Shown piece by piece: positions 45,555 through 57,064 of a stretch of DNA of 64,000 nt (within the stretch, counting starts at the first letter, position 1; each line of letters opens with the position of its first letter). This stretch comes from Mycobacterium mantenii (lineage in GTDB: Bacteria > Actinomycetota > Actinomycetes > Mycobacteriales > Mycobacteriaceae). Under the pieces are notes generated by a model. The model did not search any database and was not told the DNA's origin. It saw only the letters and a program-made list of their open reading frames with translations. The position numbers and the translations under genes were made by a program. Location of the stretch: contig NZ_AP022590.1 in NCBI RefSeq assembly GCF_010731775.1, positions 620,001 to 684,000 on the forward strand. Direction: 5' to 3'.

Positions 45555-46049
45555 TTGCGTCTCGAGCAGATGTACCAGGACGTGATCCTGGACCATTACA
45601 AGCACCCGCAGCACCGCGGGCTGCGGGAGCCGTTCGGCGCCGAGGTTTTTCATGTCAACCCGGTCTGCGGTGACGAGGTGACCCTGCGGGTCGCGCTGTC
45701 CGAGGACGGCGAGACCGTCGCCGACGTGTCCTACGACGGGCAGGGCTGCTCGATCAGCCAGGCGGCGACCTCGGTGCTCACGCAGCAGGTGATCGGCCAA
45801 AGCGTCGGCGAGGCGCTCGAGACCATCACCGCGTTCACCGAAATGGTGTCCTCGCGCGGGACCGTCGAAGGCGACGAGGACGTGCTGGGTGACGGGATCG
45901 CCTTCGCCGGGGTGGCCAAGTACCCGGCACGGGTCAAATGCGCGCTGTTGGGCTGGATGGCGTTCAAAGATGCTTTGGCCAAGGCTTATTCGGGCAAAGA
46001 AGCGGACTTCGAGGAGGCTACAGATGAGCGAAACCACCGCGCAGGATGA
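45555..46049 (+). CDS. sufU: SufU zinc-dependent sulfurtransferase
   Basis: SufU accepts sulfur from SufS at a zinc site. The 164 residues start with TTG 45555, two bases after the sufS stop; no better start is in frame. The zinc ligands Cys38 and Asp40 (NPVCGDEV), Cys65 (GQGCSISQ) and Cys129 (ARVKCALLGW) are all present. Its 3' end overlaps the sufT start by 26 bases. Confidence 0.94.
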   Translation: MRLEQMYQDVILDHYKHPQHRGLREPFGAEVFHVNPVCGDEVTLRVALSEDGETVADVSYDGQGCSISQAATSVLTQQVIGQSVGEALETITAFTEMVSSRGTVEGDEDVLGDGIAFAGVAKYPARVKCALLGWMAFKDALAKAYSGKEADFEEATDERNHRAG

Positions 46050-46371
46050 AGAATTCCTCGCCGACCTCGAGGAGGCGATGCGCGACGTGGTCGACCCCGA
46101 ACTCGGGATCAACGTCGTCGATCTGGGGCTCGTCTACGGGCTGAACGTCGAGGCGGGCGACGACGGGACGGTCGCCCTGATCGACATGACGCTGACCTCG
46201 GCGGCTTGCCCGCTGACCGATGTCATCGAAGACCAGTCACGCAGCGCGCTGGTGGGCGCCGGCCTGGTCGACGACCTGCGGATCAACTGGGTGTGGAACC
46301 CGCCGTGGGGCCCGGACAAGATCACCGAGGACGGCCGCGAGCAATTGCGCGCCCTCGGTTTCACCGTCTGA
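46024..46371 (+). CDS. sufT: SufT / MIP18-family (DUF59) Fe-S maturation protein
   Basis: The 115-residue protein has the MIP18 fold with VDPELGINVVDLGLVYGL and the conserved cysteine in TLTSAACPLTDVIEDQ. SufT helps deliver clusters to target proteins in Gram-positive bacteria and is needed under high cluster demand. ATG 46024 matches the family N-terminus; the upstream frame lies in sufU. It is the last gene of the suf operon. Confidence 0.93.
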   Translation: MSETTAQDEEFLADLEEAMRDVVDPELGINVVDLGLVYGLNVEAGDDGTVALIDMTLTSAACPLTDVIEDQSRSALVGAGLVDDLRINWVWNPPWGPDKITEDGREQLRALGFTV

Positions 46372-46400
46372 GCCTGAGCCCGCATCCCCCAGACCAGACG

Positions 46401-46428
46401 GTGGCGACCCGCCGCGCTGGCGATCGCC
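46401..46428 (+). repeat. Short relative of the 54-bp repeat unit
   Basis: The block reads GTGGCGACCCGCCGCGC followed by TGGCGATCGCC. It is the 54-bp unit of 15795-15940 with its centre missing. It lies in the 58-bp gap between the convergent ends of sufT and the DUF5666-type gene. Confidence 0.55.
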
Positions 46429-46429
46429 A

Positions 46430-47188
46430 CTAGAGGTGGATGTGGGGGAGATGGGGCAGCTGCAGGTGGTGGTGCGGGTGCCCCATCGGCGGGCACGTCT
46501 CCACGCTGATCATCGTCGCATGCAGGACGCCGCCGTCTTGAGTTCCCTGTGCCCCAATGCATTTGCCGTTCGTGATGTCCTGGGCGTCCGAGGGCGTCTG
46601 CCGCTGGTATGAGGTCGAGTCGGCGACGGTCACGTTGGTGGCGGCGCCCGGTCCGCCGGGGCCCAGACCGTTGACGGCGATGGTGTTGCCCGAGACCGAG
46701 GCGACAGTGCCGTAGAACCCGGCGGGCGGCGGACACTTGCCGTCCGCGGACTGGGTGACGGTCACCGCCTGCGCGGTGATCGCACCGGGAGGTGGCGCGC
46801 TCTGCGGGGTGGCGCGGACATTTACGCAACTGCCGGGCGTCACATCGGTCAGCTTCGCCGGGGTGACGTCGACGACCCTGGTTTGGGGTGTGTAGTCCAC
46901 CGTCGCCGAGCCGGTCCGCGTTCGAAGTGCGATCGTGCCATCCGAATTCGACTGCACCATGCCCTCGACGTAGTCCTTGCCGACCGGAGGTGGCGGGGGT
47001 ACCGGTGGTGGCGCCGCGCTGGGTGCCGCGCTGGGCGGGACCGCCGTGACGGCGCGTGGCGCGCTGCTGTTCGAGGCGTCATGCGAGGAGCCGCACATGG
47101 CGACGCACAGTGCGATGAAGGCGACCACCGCGCCGAGCGCGATCTGTGTCCGCCGGGTCTTCAACGATAAGGCAGGCACAGAACTCAT
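46430..47188 (-). CDS. Exported DUF5666-type protein with His-rich tail
   Basis: The 252-residue protein has an N-terminal membrane or signal segment (TQIALGAVVAFIALCVAMCG) and a Pro/Ala linker. Two beta-rich repeats follow (about 70-150 and 155-235) of the DUF5666 type. Each repeat ends with a cysteine pair of the kind PGSCV...GKCP. The last 18 residues, MGHPHHHLQLPHLPHIHL, hold seven histidines and could bind metal. The lipobox is poor (VAMC), so it may be anchored rather than acylated. It is a tandem paralogue of the next gene and lies next to the suf operon, where M. tuberculosis has nothing. Function unknown. Confidence 0.75.
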   Translation of the reverse strand: MSSVPALSLKTRRTQIALGAVVAFIALCVAMCGSSHDASNSSAPRAVTAVPPSAAPSAAPPPVPPPPPVGKDYVEGMVQSNSDGTIALRTRTGSATVDYTPQTRVVDVTPAKLTDVTPGSCVNVRATPQSAPPPGAITAQAVTVTQSADGKCPPPAGFYGTVASVSGNTIAVNGLGPGGPGAATNVTVADSTSYQRQTPSDAQDITNGKCIGAQGTQDGGVLHATMISVETCPPMGHPHHHLQLPHLPHIHL

Positions 47189-47293
47189 CTCCGATCAAAC
47201 GCTTCGCCGTCCCCAGCAAATACCCCCGCCGGGCACGGTTTTCACGCCGCGCCCCACGGGAGTGACGGCAATCTCAGTCAGCCCCAGCCGGGG

Positions 47294-48079
47294 TCAGCCA
47301 CCCTGGCCAGGCTGCTTGGGCTTGCCGCACTTGCCGTCGACGGCCTGTCGTAGCTTGATGCTCGTCGCCTGCAGCGCGCCGCCGTTGTCCTGGGTTCCGC
47401 GTGCCCACAGGCATTTGCCCGGCGTGATCGCGTCGGTGTTGGCGGACGTCTGCTTGCTGTACTTGGTCTTGTCATCGACCGTCACGGTCGTTTGCGTGGT
47501 GTTGCCGCTGGGATCCGTGTTCGTCAGGTTGATCGTGTTACCGGAAACCGACGCCACCGAGCCCCGGACCCAGGCCGGCTTCGCGGGCGCCTGCGACGGC
47601 GGGAGCGACGGCGGCGTGGTGGTCGAAGCGCCCGGCGCGGATTGCGGCGGCTTCGGGCAGGCGCCGTTGACGGACTCGCTGATCTTCACCGACGCGGCGG
47701 TCACGGCCTGCCCGGGCGCCGATCCCTCCGTCGGCTTCACGCTGACGCAGCTGCCGGGCGTGACGTCCGGCAGCCCGGCCGGAACGGCCTCGGTGATCTT
47801 GGTGGTCGAGGTGAAGTTCACCGACGCGGTCGCGTTGTCCTCTTTGGTGACCTGAATGGAATTGCCCGCCACCGAGGCGATCAGACCGCTGCCCCGCGCT
47901 TCGGCGTTAGGGGTGGACGATGTCTTCGTCGACGTCACGACCGACGTCGAGGTTGAGGTCGAGGTGGACGTGGGGCTGGATTTGTTCGAAGAGCCACAGG
48001 CAGACAGGGACAAAGCGGTGGCTCCCGCGACGGCGAATACCGCTAAGCGAGTGAGCCGGGGCACGCTGGCAGACATCAA
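47294..48079 (-). CDS. Putative lipoprotein with two DUF5666-type repeats
   Basis: The 261-residue protein has a signal peptide with a clear lipobox LSAC (Cys28), followed by a Ser/Thr-rich linker. Two repeats follow: GLIASVAGNSIQVTKEDN...VTPGSCVSV and GSVASVSGNTINLTNTD...ITPGKCLWA. The tail is short and basic, GKCGKPKQPGQGG. It shares repeat architecture and cysteine placement with the protein at 46430-47188, so the pair arose by duplication. It probably sits on the outer face of the membrane. The function is not known. A start three bases downstream (second ATG) is equally possible. Confidence 0.78.
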   Translation of the reverse strand: MMSASVPRLTRLAVFAVAGATALSLSACGSSNKSSPTSTSTSTSTSVVTSTKTSSTPNAEARGSGLIASVAGNSIQVTKEDNATASVNFTSTTKITEAVPAGLPDVTPGSCVSVKPTEGSAPGQAVTAASVKISESVNGACPKPPQSAPGASTTTPPSLPPSQAPAKPAWVRGSVASVSGNTINLTNTDPSGNTTQTTVTVDDKTKYSKQTSANTDAITPGKCLWARGTQDNGGALQATSIKLRQAVDGKCGKPKQPGQGG

Positions 48080-48150
48080 CGTTTCTCCATTCGTCGGTTA
48101 AAGCCAACGTCATGGTTTACCCGTTTAAACTGTGTCCAACCTGTGTGTTC

Positions 48151-49977
48151 TCAGAACGCCTGTTCGGGCACCTTCATGATGTCGTCGTCGAGGGCCTCGA
48201 GGACCCCGCGCAGCGAGGTCAGCTTCGGCAGCATGTTCTTGGCGAAGAATCCCGCGGTCGCGATCTTGCCCCGGTAGAACGGTTCGTCGTCGCCCGCTCC
48301 ATCGGCCAGCGCTCGGTGCGCGATGACGGCCTGGACCAGCAGCCGCCACCCGATCAGCAGATCGCCGACCGCGAGCAGGTAACGGACCGATCCCAGCCCC
48401 ACCTTGTAGATCTCGGTCGGATGCTGCGCCGCGGACATCAGGTAGCCGGTCAGCGCACCGGTCATCGTTGTGACGTCGTCGTACGCGGTCTGCACCAGTT
48501 GGGCGACGGGCTTGAGCGCCTCGTCACAGTCGTCGATGGTCGCCGTGATCTGCGTCGTCAAGAACTGCAGCGCCTGACCCCGGTCGCGCACGATCTTGCG
48601 GAAGAAGAAGTCGAGCGCCTGGATCGCGGTGGTGCCCTCATACAGCGAATCGATCTTGGAATCGCGGATGTACTGCTCGAGCGGATAGTCGGCCAGGAAG
48701 CCGGAACCGCCCAGCGTCTGCAGCGACTCGGTCAGCACCTCGTAGGCCCGCTCCGAGCTCACCCCTTTGACGATCGGCAACAGCAGATCGTCGATCCGAT
48801 GCGCCATCTCGGGGTCGGCGCCCGAAACCCGTTGAGCCACAGCGTTATCCTGATGCGCGGCGGCATACATGTAGAGCGCGCGAAGACCCTCCGCGTAGGC
48901 CTTCTGGGTCATCAGGCTGCGACGCACGTCGGGGTGATGGATGATCGTGACGCGCGGCGCGGTCTTGTCGGACATCTGCGTCAGGTCCGCACCCTGCACT
49001 CGCTCCTTGGCGAAGGCCAGTGCGTTCAGGTAGCCCGTGGACAGCGTGCCGGCGGCTTTGACGCCAATCGTCATGCGCGCCTGCTCGATCACCGTGAACA
49101 TCTGCGCGATACCGCGGTGCACGTCGCCGACCAGATACCCGACGGCGGGTACATCCGTTGCGCCGAAAGTCAATTCGCATGTGGGGGAGGACTTGATTCC
49201 CATCTTGTGCTCCACCCCGGTGACGAAGACGCCGTTGCGCGGGCCGAGCTCGAAGGTGTCCGGATCGAACAAGAAGTTCGGCACGTAGAACAGGCTCAAT
49301 CCCTTGGTGCCCGGTCCGGCGCCCTCGGGGCGGGCCAACACGAGATGGAAGATGTTCTCGGCGGTGTCGCCCACGTCGCCACCGGAGATGAAGCGCTTGA
49401 CGCCCTCGATGTGCCAGGTGCCGTCGGGCTGTTCGATGGCCTTGGCGCGGCCGGCACCGACGTCGGAGCCCGCGTCGGGTTCGGTGAGCACCATGGTGGC
49501 CGCCCAGCCCCGCTCCACACCCTCGGCGGCCCACCGCCGCTGTTGCTCGTTGCCCTCGACGAACAACGCCTGAGACATGAACGGGCCCAGGCAGAAGAAG
49601 TTGGCCGAGGGGTTGGCGCAGATGAGCATTTCGTTGACCGCCCACGCCAGCGGCGGCGGGGCGGGCATGCCGCCGATCTCCTCGGCCATGCCCAGCCGCC
49701 ACCAGCCGGCCTCCTTGAGCGCCGCCACCGTCTTGGCCAGTTCGTCGGGCACGCTGATTTTGTGCTCGGCCGGGTCGAATACCGGCGGATTGCGGTCGGC
49801 GAAGGCGAAGGATTCGGCCACCGGACCTTCGGCGAGGCGGGCGGCTTCGGCCAGGATCGTTCGGACCGTGTCCTCGTCGAGGTCGCTGTAGCCGCCAGTG
49901 CTCAGGACGGCGCCGACATCGAGAACTTCGAAAAGGTTGAACTCGATATCACGGACGTTAGCGATGTAGTGGCCCAA
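48151..49977 (-). CDS. fadE15: Acyl-CoA dehydrogenase (FadE15-like)
   Basis: A flavoprotein of 608 residues that introduces the trans-2 double bond into acyl-CoA. The larger-than-usual length fits the FadE5/FadE15 class of mycobacteria with an extended C-terminal region. Visible blocks are [20 protein letters not shown] (flavin/substrate binding), [13 protein letters not shown] and the helical [20 protein letters not shown] near the active site. It is divergent from trxA, with 195 bp between starts. The chain-length preference is unknown. Confidence 0.93.
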   Translation of the reverse strand: MGHYIANVRDIEFNLFEVLDVGAVLSTGGYSDLDEDTVRTILAEAARLAEGPVAESFAFADRNPPVFDPAEHKISVPDELAKTVAALKEAGWWRLGMAEEIGGMPAPPPLAWAVNEMLICANPSANFFCLGPFMSQALFVEGNEQQRRWAAEGVERGWAATMVLTEPDAGSDVGAGRAKAIEQPDGTWHIEGVKRFISGGDVGDTAENIFHLVLARPEGAGPGTKGLSLFYVPNFLFDPDTFELGPRNGVFVTGVEHKMGIKSSPTCELTFGATDVPAVGYLVGDVHRGIAQMFTVIEQARMTIGVKAAGTLSTGYLNALAFAKERVQGADLTQMSDKTAPRVTIIHHPDVRRSLMTQKAYAEGLRALYMYAAAHQDNAVAQRVSGADPEMAHRIDDLLLPIVKGVSSERAYEVLTESLQTLGGSGFLADYPLEQYIRDSKIDSLYEGTTAIQALDFFFRKIVRDRGQALQFLTTQITATIDDCDEALKPVAQLVQTAYDDVTTMTGALTGYLMSAAQHPTEIYKVGLGSVRYLLAVGDLLIGWRLLVQAVIAHRALADGAGDDEPFYRGKIATAGFFAKNMLPKLTSLRGVLEALDDDIMKVPEQAF

Positions 49978-50172
49978 CGCGATTCCCTCACTGGTCCTCG
50001 AGGCGGCGGATCGTCAGGCACAGTCTGTCGGACGCGGGAAAACGTACGCAACCGTAACCAGCGACGGTCGGGACGGACGCGACAGCGAACGCGAACCCGT
50101 CCGCCGATAGCCCCGGGGCGAACCGCTTGCGGATCGGGGAACATCGCGTCGGCGCCGGGCGTTGGGCAAAAT

Positions 50173-50526
50173 GTGACAACACTTGATCTCACCGCTGAGA
50201 AGTTCAACGAAACCGTCGAGGGCAACGACATCGTGCTCGTCGACTTCTGGGCGTCCTGGTGTGGTCCGTGCCGCCAGTTCGGTCCTACATTCCAGGCGTC
50301 GTCGGACAAGCACCCCGACATCGTGCACGCCAAGGTCGACACCGAGGCCGAACAACAGTTGGCGGCGGCCGCGCAGATCCGGTCCATCCCCACGCTGATG
50401 GCCTTCAAGAAGGGCAAACTGCTGTTCAACCAGCCCGGAGCCCTGCCGCCGGCGGCCCTCGAGGACCTGGTCCAGCAAGTCCGCGCATTCGACGTCGACG
50501 CCGCCGAGGCCGGGCAGGCCGAATAA
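50173..50526 (+). CDS. trxA: Thioredoxin
   Basis: A 117-residue thioredoxin with the active site WASWCGPC (Cys30 and Cys33) and the cis-proline in IRSIPTLMAFKKG. GTG 50173 was chosen because the protein then starts as in the family; the upstream open frame is spurious. In M. tuberculosis the homologue lies beside ctpD and a second thioredoxin-like gene; both are missing here. The C-terminal 12 residues (DVDAAEAGQAE) are a short acidic tail. Confidence 0.92.
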   Translation: MTTLDLTAEKFNETVEGNDIVLVDFWASWCGPCRQFGPTFQASSDKHPDIVHAKVDTEAEQQLAAAAQIRSIPTLMAFKKGKLLFNQPGALPPAALEDLVQQVRAFDVDAAEAGQAE

Positions 50527-50581
50527 GCCCCGCGCCGCGCTGCCCGCAAAGCCTCGGTTGGGCACGCGCTAGGTTGCATGG

Positions 50582-51391
50582 GTGAGTTTGGTACTGGTAG
50601 ACCACCCGCGGCCCGGCGTCGCGCTGATAACCCTGAATCGCCCCGAGCGGATGAACTCGATGGCGTTCGACATCATGCTCCCGCTCAAGGAGGCCCTGGA
50701 CAAGGTCACCTACGACAATTCGGTGCGGGTGGTGGTGCTGACCGGGGCCGGTCGGGGCTTTTCCTCCGGCGCTGACCACAAGTCCGCGGGCTCGGTGCCC
50801 CACGTCGAGGGGCTGACCCGCCCCACCTACGCGCTGCGCTCCATGGAGATCCTCGACGAGGTCATCCTGGCGCTGCGCAGGCTGCACCAACCGGTGATCG
50901 CCGCGGTCAACGGCCCCGCCATCGGCGGCGGGTTGTGCCTGGCCCTGGCCGCCGACATCCGGGTGGCCTCCACCAGCGCGTACTTTCGCGCCGCGGGCAT
51001 CAACAACGGGCTGACCGCCAGCGAACTGGGCCTGTCCTACCTGCTGCCGCGGGCGATCGGCTCGTCACGCGCGTTCGAGATCATGCTGACCGGTCGCGAC
51101 ATCACCGCGGAGGAGGCCGAGCGCTTCGGGCTGGTGTCCTGCCAGGTGCCCGAGGAGCAGCTGTTGGACACCTGCTACGCCATCGCGGCGCGGATCGCGG
51201 CGTTCTCACGGCCGGGCATCGAGTTGACCAAGCGCACGCTATGGAGTGGACTGGACGCCGGTAGCCTGGAAGGGCACATGCAAGCCGAGGGCTTGGGACA
51301 GCTTTTCGTCCGCCTGCTCACCGCCAACTTCGAAGAAGCGGTTGCCGCGCGCGCAGAACGACGACCACCGGTGTTCACCGACGACAAATAG
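50582..51391 (+). CDS. echA12: Enoyl-CoA hydratase/isomerase (EchA12-like)
   Basis: A crotonase-fold enzyme of 269 residues. The oxyanion-hole blocks are TGAGRGFSSGADHKS and VNGPAIGGGLCLALAADIRV. The enzyme probably hydrates trans-2-enoyl-CoA, but the glutamates of true hydratases are not clearly placed, so an isomerase or hydrolase role is possible. It follows trxA by 55 bp and precedes the ABC-F gene by 24 bp. Confidence 0.9.
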   Translation: MSLVLVDHPRPGVALITLNRPERMNSMAFDIMLPLKEALDKVTYDNSVRVVVLTGAGRGFSSGADHKSAGSVPHVEGLTRPTYALRSMEILDEVILALRRLHQPVIAAVNGPAIGGGLCLALAADIRVASTSAYFRAAGINNGLTASELGLSYLLPRAIGSSRAFEIMLTGRDITAEEAERFGLVSCQVPEEQLLDTCYAIAARIAAFSRPGIELTKRTLWSGLDAGSLEGHMQAEGLGQLFVRLLTANFEEAVAARAERRPPVFTDDK

Positions 51392-51415
51392 GCGTCTTTT
51401 CAAAGGAGAGCGATC

Positions 51416-53053
51416 GTGATCACGGCCACGGACCTCGAGGTCCGCGCTGGTGCGCGCATCCTGCTCTCGCCGGACGGTCCCGACCTGCGCATCCAGCCCG
51501 GCGACCGGATCGGGCTGGTGGGCCGCAACGGCGCCGGTAAGACCACCACCCTGCGCATCCTGGCGGGGGAGACCGAACCCTATGCCGGCGCGATCAACCG
51601 CGGCGGCGAAATCGGTTATCTGCCACAGGATCCCAAAGAGGGCGACCTCGAGGTGCTGGCCCGCGACCGGGTCCTGTCGGCCCGCGGGCTCGACGTATTG
51701 CTGACGGATCTGGAAAAGCAGCAGGCGCTGATGGCTGAGGTCGCCGACGACGACGCCCGCGACCGCGCGATCCGTCGGTACGGGCAGCTGGAGGAGCGTT
51801 TCGTCGCGCTGGGCGGCTACGGCGCGGAAAGCGAAGCCAGCCGTATCTGCGCGAGTCTTGGCCTGCCGGAACGGGTGCTGACGCAGAAGCTGCGCACCCT
51901 GTCCGGCGGGCAGCGGCGGCGGGTGGAACTGGCCCGCATCCTGTTCGCCGCGTCGGAGGGCGGCGCGGGCATGTCGGGTTCGTCGACCACACTGCTGCTC
52001 GACGAGCCGACCAACCACCTGGACGCGGATTCCATCGGCTGGCTGCGGGATTTCCTGCGGGCGCACACCGGCGGGCTGGTGATCATCAGCCACAACGTCG
52101 AGCTGCTCGCCGACGTCGTCAACCGGGTATGGTTCCTGGATGCCGTGCGCGGTGAGGTCGACGTCTACAACATGACGTGGCAGAAGTATCTCGACGCCCG
52201 CGCCACCGACGAGCAACGCCGCCGGAGGGAACGCGCGAACGCCGAACGCAAGGCCACCGCGCTCCGCTCGCAGGCCGCCAAGCTCGGTGCGAAAGCCACC
52301 AAAGCCGTTGCCGCGCAGAACATGTTGCGCCGCGCCGACCGGATGATGGCCGCCCTCGACGACGAGCGGGTGGCCGACAAGGTGGCCCGCATCAAGTTCC
52401 CCAACCCGGCCCCGTGCGGGCGCACGCCGCTGGTGGCCACGGGGTTGAGCAAGTCCTACGGGTCGCTGGAGGTGTTCACCGGCGTCGACCTGGCGATCGA
52501 CCGCGGCTCGCGGGTGGTGGTGCTGGGCCTCAACGGCGCCGGCAAGACCACGCTGCTGAGGATTCTGGCCGGCACCGAGGCCCCCGACACCGGAGGGCTC
52601 GAGCCCGGGCACGGGCTGCGGATCGGCTACTTCGCCCAGGAGCACGACACGCTCGACAACGATTCGACCGTGTGGGAGAACATCCGCCACGCCGCACCGG
52701 ATTCGGGCGAGCAGGATCTGCGTGGCCTGCTGGGCGCGTTCATGTTCAGCGGTCCCCAGCTCGACCAGCCGGCGGGCACGCTGTCCGGCGGCGAGAAGAC
52801 CCGGCTCGCGCTGGCCGGTCTGGTGGCCTCCACCGCCAACGTGCTGCTGCTCGACGAACCGACCAACAACCTCGACCCGGCCTCGCGCGAGCAGGTGCTC
52901 GACGCGCTGCGCAGTTACCAGGGAGCGGTGGTCTTGGTGACGCACGACCCCGGCGCCGCCGAGGCGCTCGACCCGCAGCGCGTCGTGCTGTTGCCCGACG
53001 GCACCGAGGACTTCTGGTCCGACGAGTACCGGGACCTCATCGAGCTCGCCTGA
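51416..53053 (+). CDS. ABC-F family ATPase (Rv1473-like)
   Basis: A soluble protein of 545 residues with two ABC domains and no membrane segments. The first has GRNGAGKTT and LSGGQRRRVELARI; the second has GLNGAGKTT and LSGGEKTRLALAGL with LLLDEPTNNLDP. Between them is a charged linker (about 250-300) of the kind that reaches into the ribosome in EttA-like and antibiotic-protection ABC-F proteins. Such proteins work on stalled or drug-bound ribosomes. Whether this one gives resistance to macrolides, or only tunes translation, cannot be read from sequence. The GTG start at 51416 follows AAAGGAGAG. Confidence 0.92.
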   Translation: MITATDLEVRAGARILLSPDGPDLRIQPGDRIGLVGRNGAGKTTTLRILAGETEPYAGAINRGGEIGYLPQDPKEGDLEVLARDRVLSARGLDVLLTDLEKQQALMAEVADDDARDRAIRRYGQLEERFVALGGYGAESEASRICASLGLPERVLTQKLRTLSGGQRRRVELARILFAASEGGAGMSGSSTTLLLDEPTNHLDADSIGWLRDFLRAHTGGLVIISHNVELLADVVNRVWFLDAVRGEVDVYNMTWQKYLDARATDEQRRRRERANAERKATALRSQAAKLGAKATKAVAAQNMLRRADRMMAALDDERVADKVARIKFPNPAPCGRTPLVATGLSKSYGSLEVFTGVDLAIDRGSRVVVLGLNGAGKTTLLRILAGTEAPDTGGLEPGHGLRIGYFAQEHDTLDNDSTVWENIRHAAPDSGEQDLRGLLGAFMFSGPQLDQPAGTLSGGEKTRLALAGLVASTANVLLLDEPTNNLDPASREQVLDALRSYQGAVVLVTHDPGAAEALDPQRVVLLPDGTEDFWSDEYRDLIELA

Positions 53054-53157
53054 GTTCGCAGGCGATTGGCCGCAGGCGATTTGGCGAAATCGGCCCGCGG
53101 CCGACAGCGGCTTCTTACTCTGGGTGCTTGCGATCGTGTCCCGGTGTCGGAGGAACC

Positions 53158-53367
53158 ATGAAGAGAACACTGCAAAGGTCGGCCAAGACACGCGACCAGA
53201 TGTTGAACGAGCTGCGCCACGCCTACGAAGGCGGCGCCAGCATCCGCAGTCTGGTCGCCGCGACCGGCAGGTCGTACGGGTCGATTCATAGCTTGCTGCG
53301 GGAGTCGGGCACCACGATGCGCAGCCGCGGCGGCCCGAACCGGACCGCCAAAACCGCGCGGGCGTAG
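53158..53367 (+). CDS. Small helix-turn-helix protein (Rv1473A-like)
   Basis: A 69-residue basic protein with ATG 53158 after GGAGGAA. The middle, YEGGASIRSLVAATGRSYGS followed by IHSLLRESG, is a helix-turn-helix of the resolvase/Lsr2-tail kind. The tail is Arg/Thr-rich. It likely binds DNA, but no target is known. The 38-bp hairpin region at 53368-53405 begins directly after its stop codon. Confidence 0.82.
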   Translation: MKRTLQRSAKTRDQMLNELRHAYEGGASIRSLVAATGRSYGSIHSLLRESGTTMRSRGGPNRTAKTARA

Positions 53368-53405
53368 CGTCACTGCGAAATCACGTCCCCTTGTTCGCAG
53401 TGACG
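53368..53405. terminator. Bidirectional terminator filling the Rv1473A-like/acnR gap
   Basis: CGTCACTGCGAA (53368-53379) and TTCGCAGTGACG (53394-53405) form a perfect 12-bp stem with a 14-base loop. It fills the whole gap between the stop of the HTH gene (53367) and the stop of acnR (53406). Its core CTGCGAA/TTCGCAG is shared with 7054-7075, and all but the last base pair of it with 63379-63438. Confidence 0.75.
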
Positions 53406-53987
53406 TTACGATCGCTCCTCAGAGTCGTTGCGGCGCACCGAGTTTTCCACCAGATCGAGAACCGCGGATAGCCGCTGCGGGTCCTCGCCGGATGCCGACC
53501 GGGCCACCAGGCCGTCGAGCACCAATTCCAGATAGCACTGCAGAACGTCGCCGGGCACGTCGTCACGCACCCGATGCGCCTCCTTCTGCCGGCGCAACCG
53601 ATCGGTGGTTGCCGCCGCCAACTCCGCCGACCGCTCCGCCCATCCCTGGCTGAACGCGGGATCGTTGCGCAGCTTGCGGGCGATCTCCAATCTGGTGGCC
53701 AGCCAGTCGAACTGCTCGGGCGCGGCCAGCATGTCGCGCATCACCTGGATGAGTCCCTCGCGGGAAGCCACGTCGGCCATCCGCTCGGCGTCCTCGTGGG
53801 CGAGGGCGAAGAACAGCGCGTCCTTGTCCCGGAAGTGGTGAAAGATTGCGCCGCGCGACATCCCGATCGCCTTCTCCAACCGGCGCACCGTGGCTTTGTC
53901 GTAACCGTATTCGGCAAAGCAACGGCGGGCGCCGTCGAGGATCTGGCGGCGTCGAGCCGCCAGATGGTCCTCGCTGACCTTGGGCAC
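53406..53987 (-). CDS. acnR: TetR-family aconitase repressor AcnR
   Basis: The 193-residue regulator has a TetR HTH in ATVRRLEKAIGMSRGAIFHH with YGYDK before it. The C-terminal ligand domain is all helical. It lies 24 bp after acn on the same strand, as in corynebacteria and M. tuberculosis (Rv1474c), where AcnR represses acn. The operator at 56896-56911 fits this. The ATG at 53987 was used. Confidence 0.92.
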   Translation of the reverse strand: MPKVSEDHLAARRRQILDGARRCFAEYGYDKATVRRLEKAIGMSRGAIFHHFRDKDALFFALAHEDAERMADVASREGLIQVMRDMLAAPEQFDWLATRLEIARKLRNDPAFSQGWAERSAELAAATTDRLRRQKEAHRVRDDVPGDVLQCYLELVLDGLVARSASGEDPQRLSAVLDLVENSVRRNDSEERS

Positions 53988-54011
53988 GGGCTGACTGGAT
54001 TCGGGCCGCGA

Positions 54012-56828
<2,817 letters not shown>

Positions 56829-56888
56829 TTCAACTCCCAGAGTCTTTAGTTCTCCACCGCGACGGGCCGTGTCGGCGGTGCGGTACCA

Positions 56889-56894
56889 ACTTTA
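56889..56894 (-). promoter_or_regulatory. Candidate -10 box of acn
   Basis: TAAAGT on the minus strand fits the mycobacterial TANNNT pattern, about 61 bp before the acn ATG. It lies directly next to the AcnR operator. No clear -35 box was found. Confidence 0.4.
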
Positions 56895-56895
56895 A

Positions 56896-56911
56896 CAGTA
56901 CGCTTGTCCTG
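56896..56911 (-). promoter_or_regulatory. AcnR operator upstream of acn
   Basis: The minus strand reads CAGGACAAGCGTACTG, an exact match to the AcnR motif CAGNACNNNCGTACTG known from Corynebacterium acn. It lies 68 bp before the acn start and abuts the candidate -10 box, so bound AcnR would block RNA polymerase. The repressor gene is at the other end of acn (53406-53987). Confidence 0.85.
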
Positions 56912-56991
56912 CATTACGGCGGGCACTCCTGGTGTCAGTCTTATCGCGGTGGCTGCCGGATTAAACCCCTCGCGTACCCCGAATGCGCGCC

Positions 56992-57043
56992 GGCAGTCAC
57001 GCTAGAGTGACCGCCGTGGCCGAGCGTCACGCCAGCGTGACCG
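56992..57043. repeat. Third pair of GTCAC-N6-GTGAC palindromes, 30 bp apart
   Basis: GTCACGCTAGAGTGAC (56996-57011) and GTCACGCCAGCGTGAC (57026-57041) again sit 30 bp apart. The second is preceded by CGAGC as at 8514 and the first by GGCA as on the reverse of that array. They end 21 bp before the Rv1476-like start, so they could lie in its promoter or 5' leader. Confidence 0.88.
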
Positions 57044-57064
57044 CGCAGCAGGAAGGACCGCCAA

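Noticed and set aside
48112..50172. Long plus-strand extension upstream of thioredoxin
   Set aside because: It is antisense to fadE15. The thioredoxin domain starts at the GTG at 50173 with no fused domain before it.
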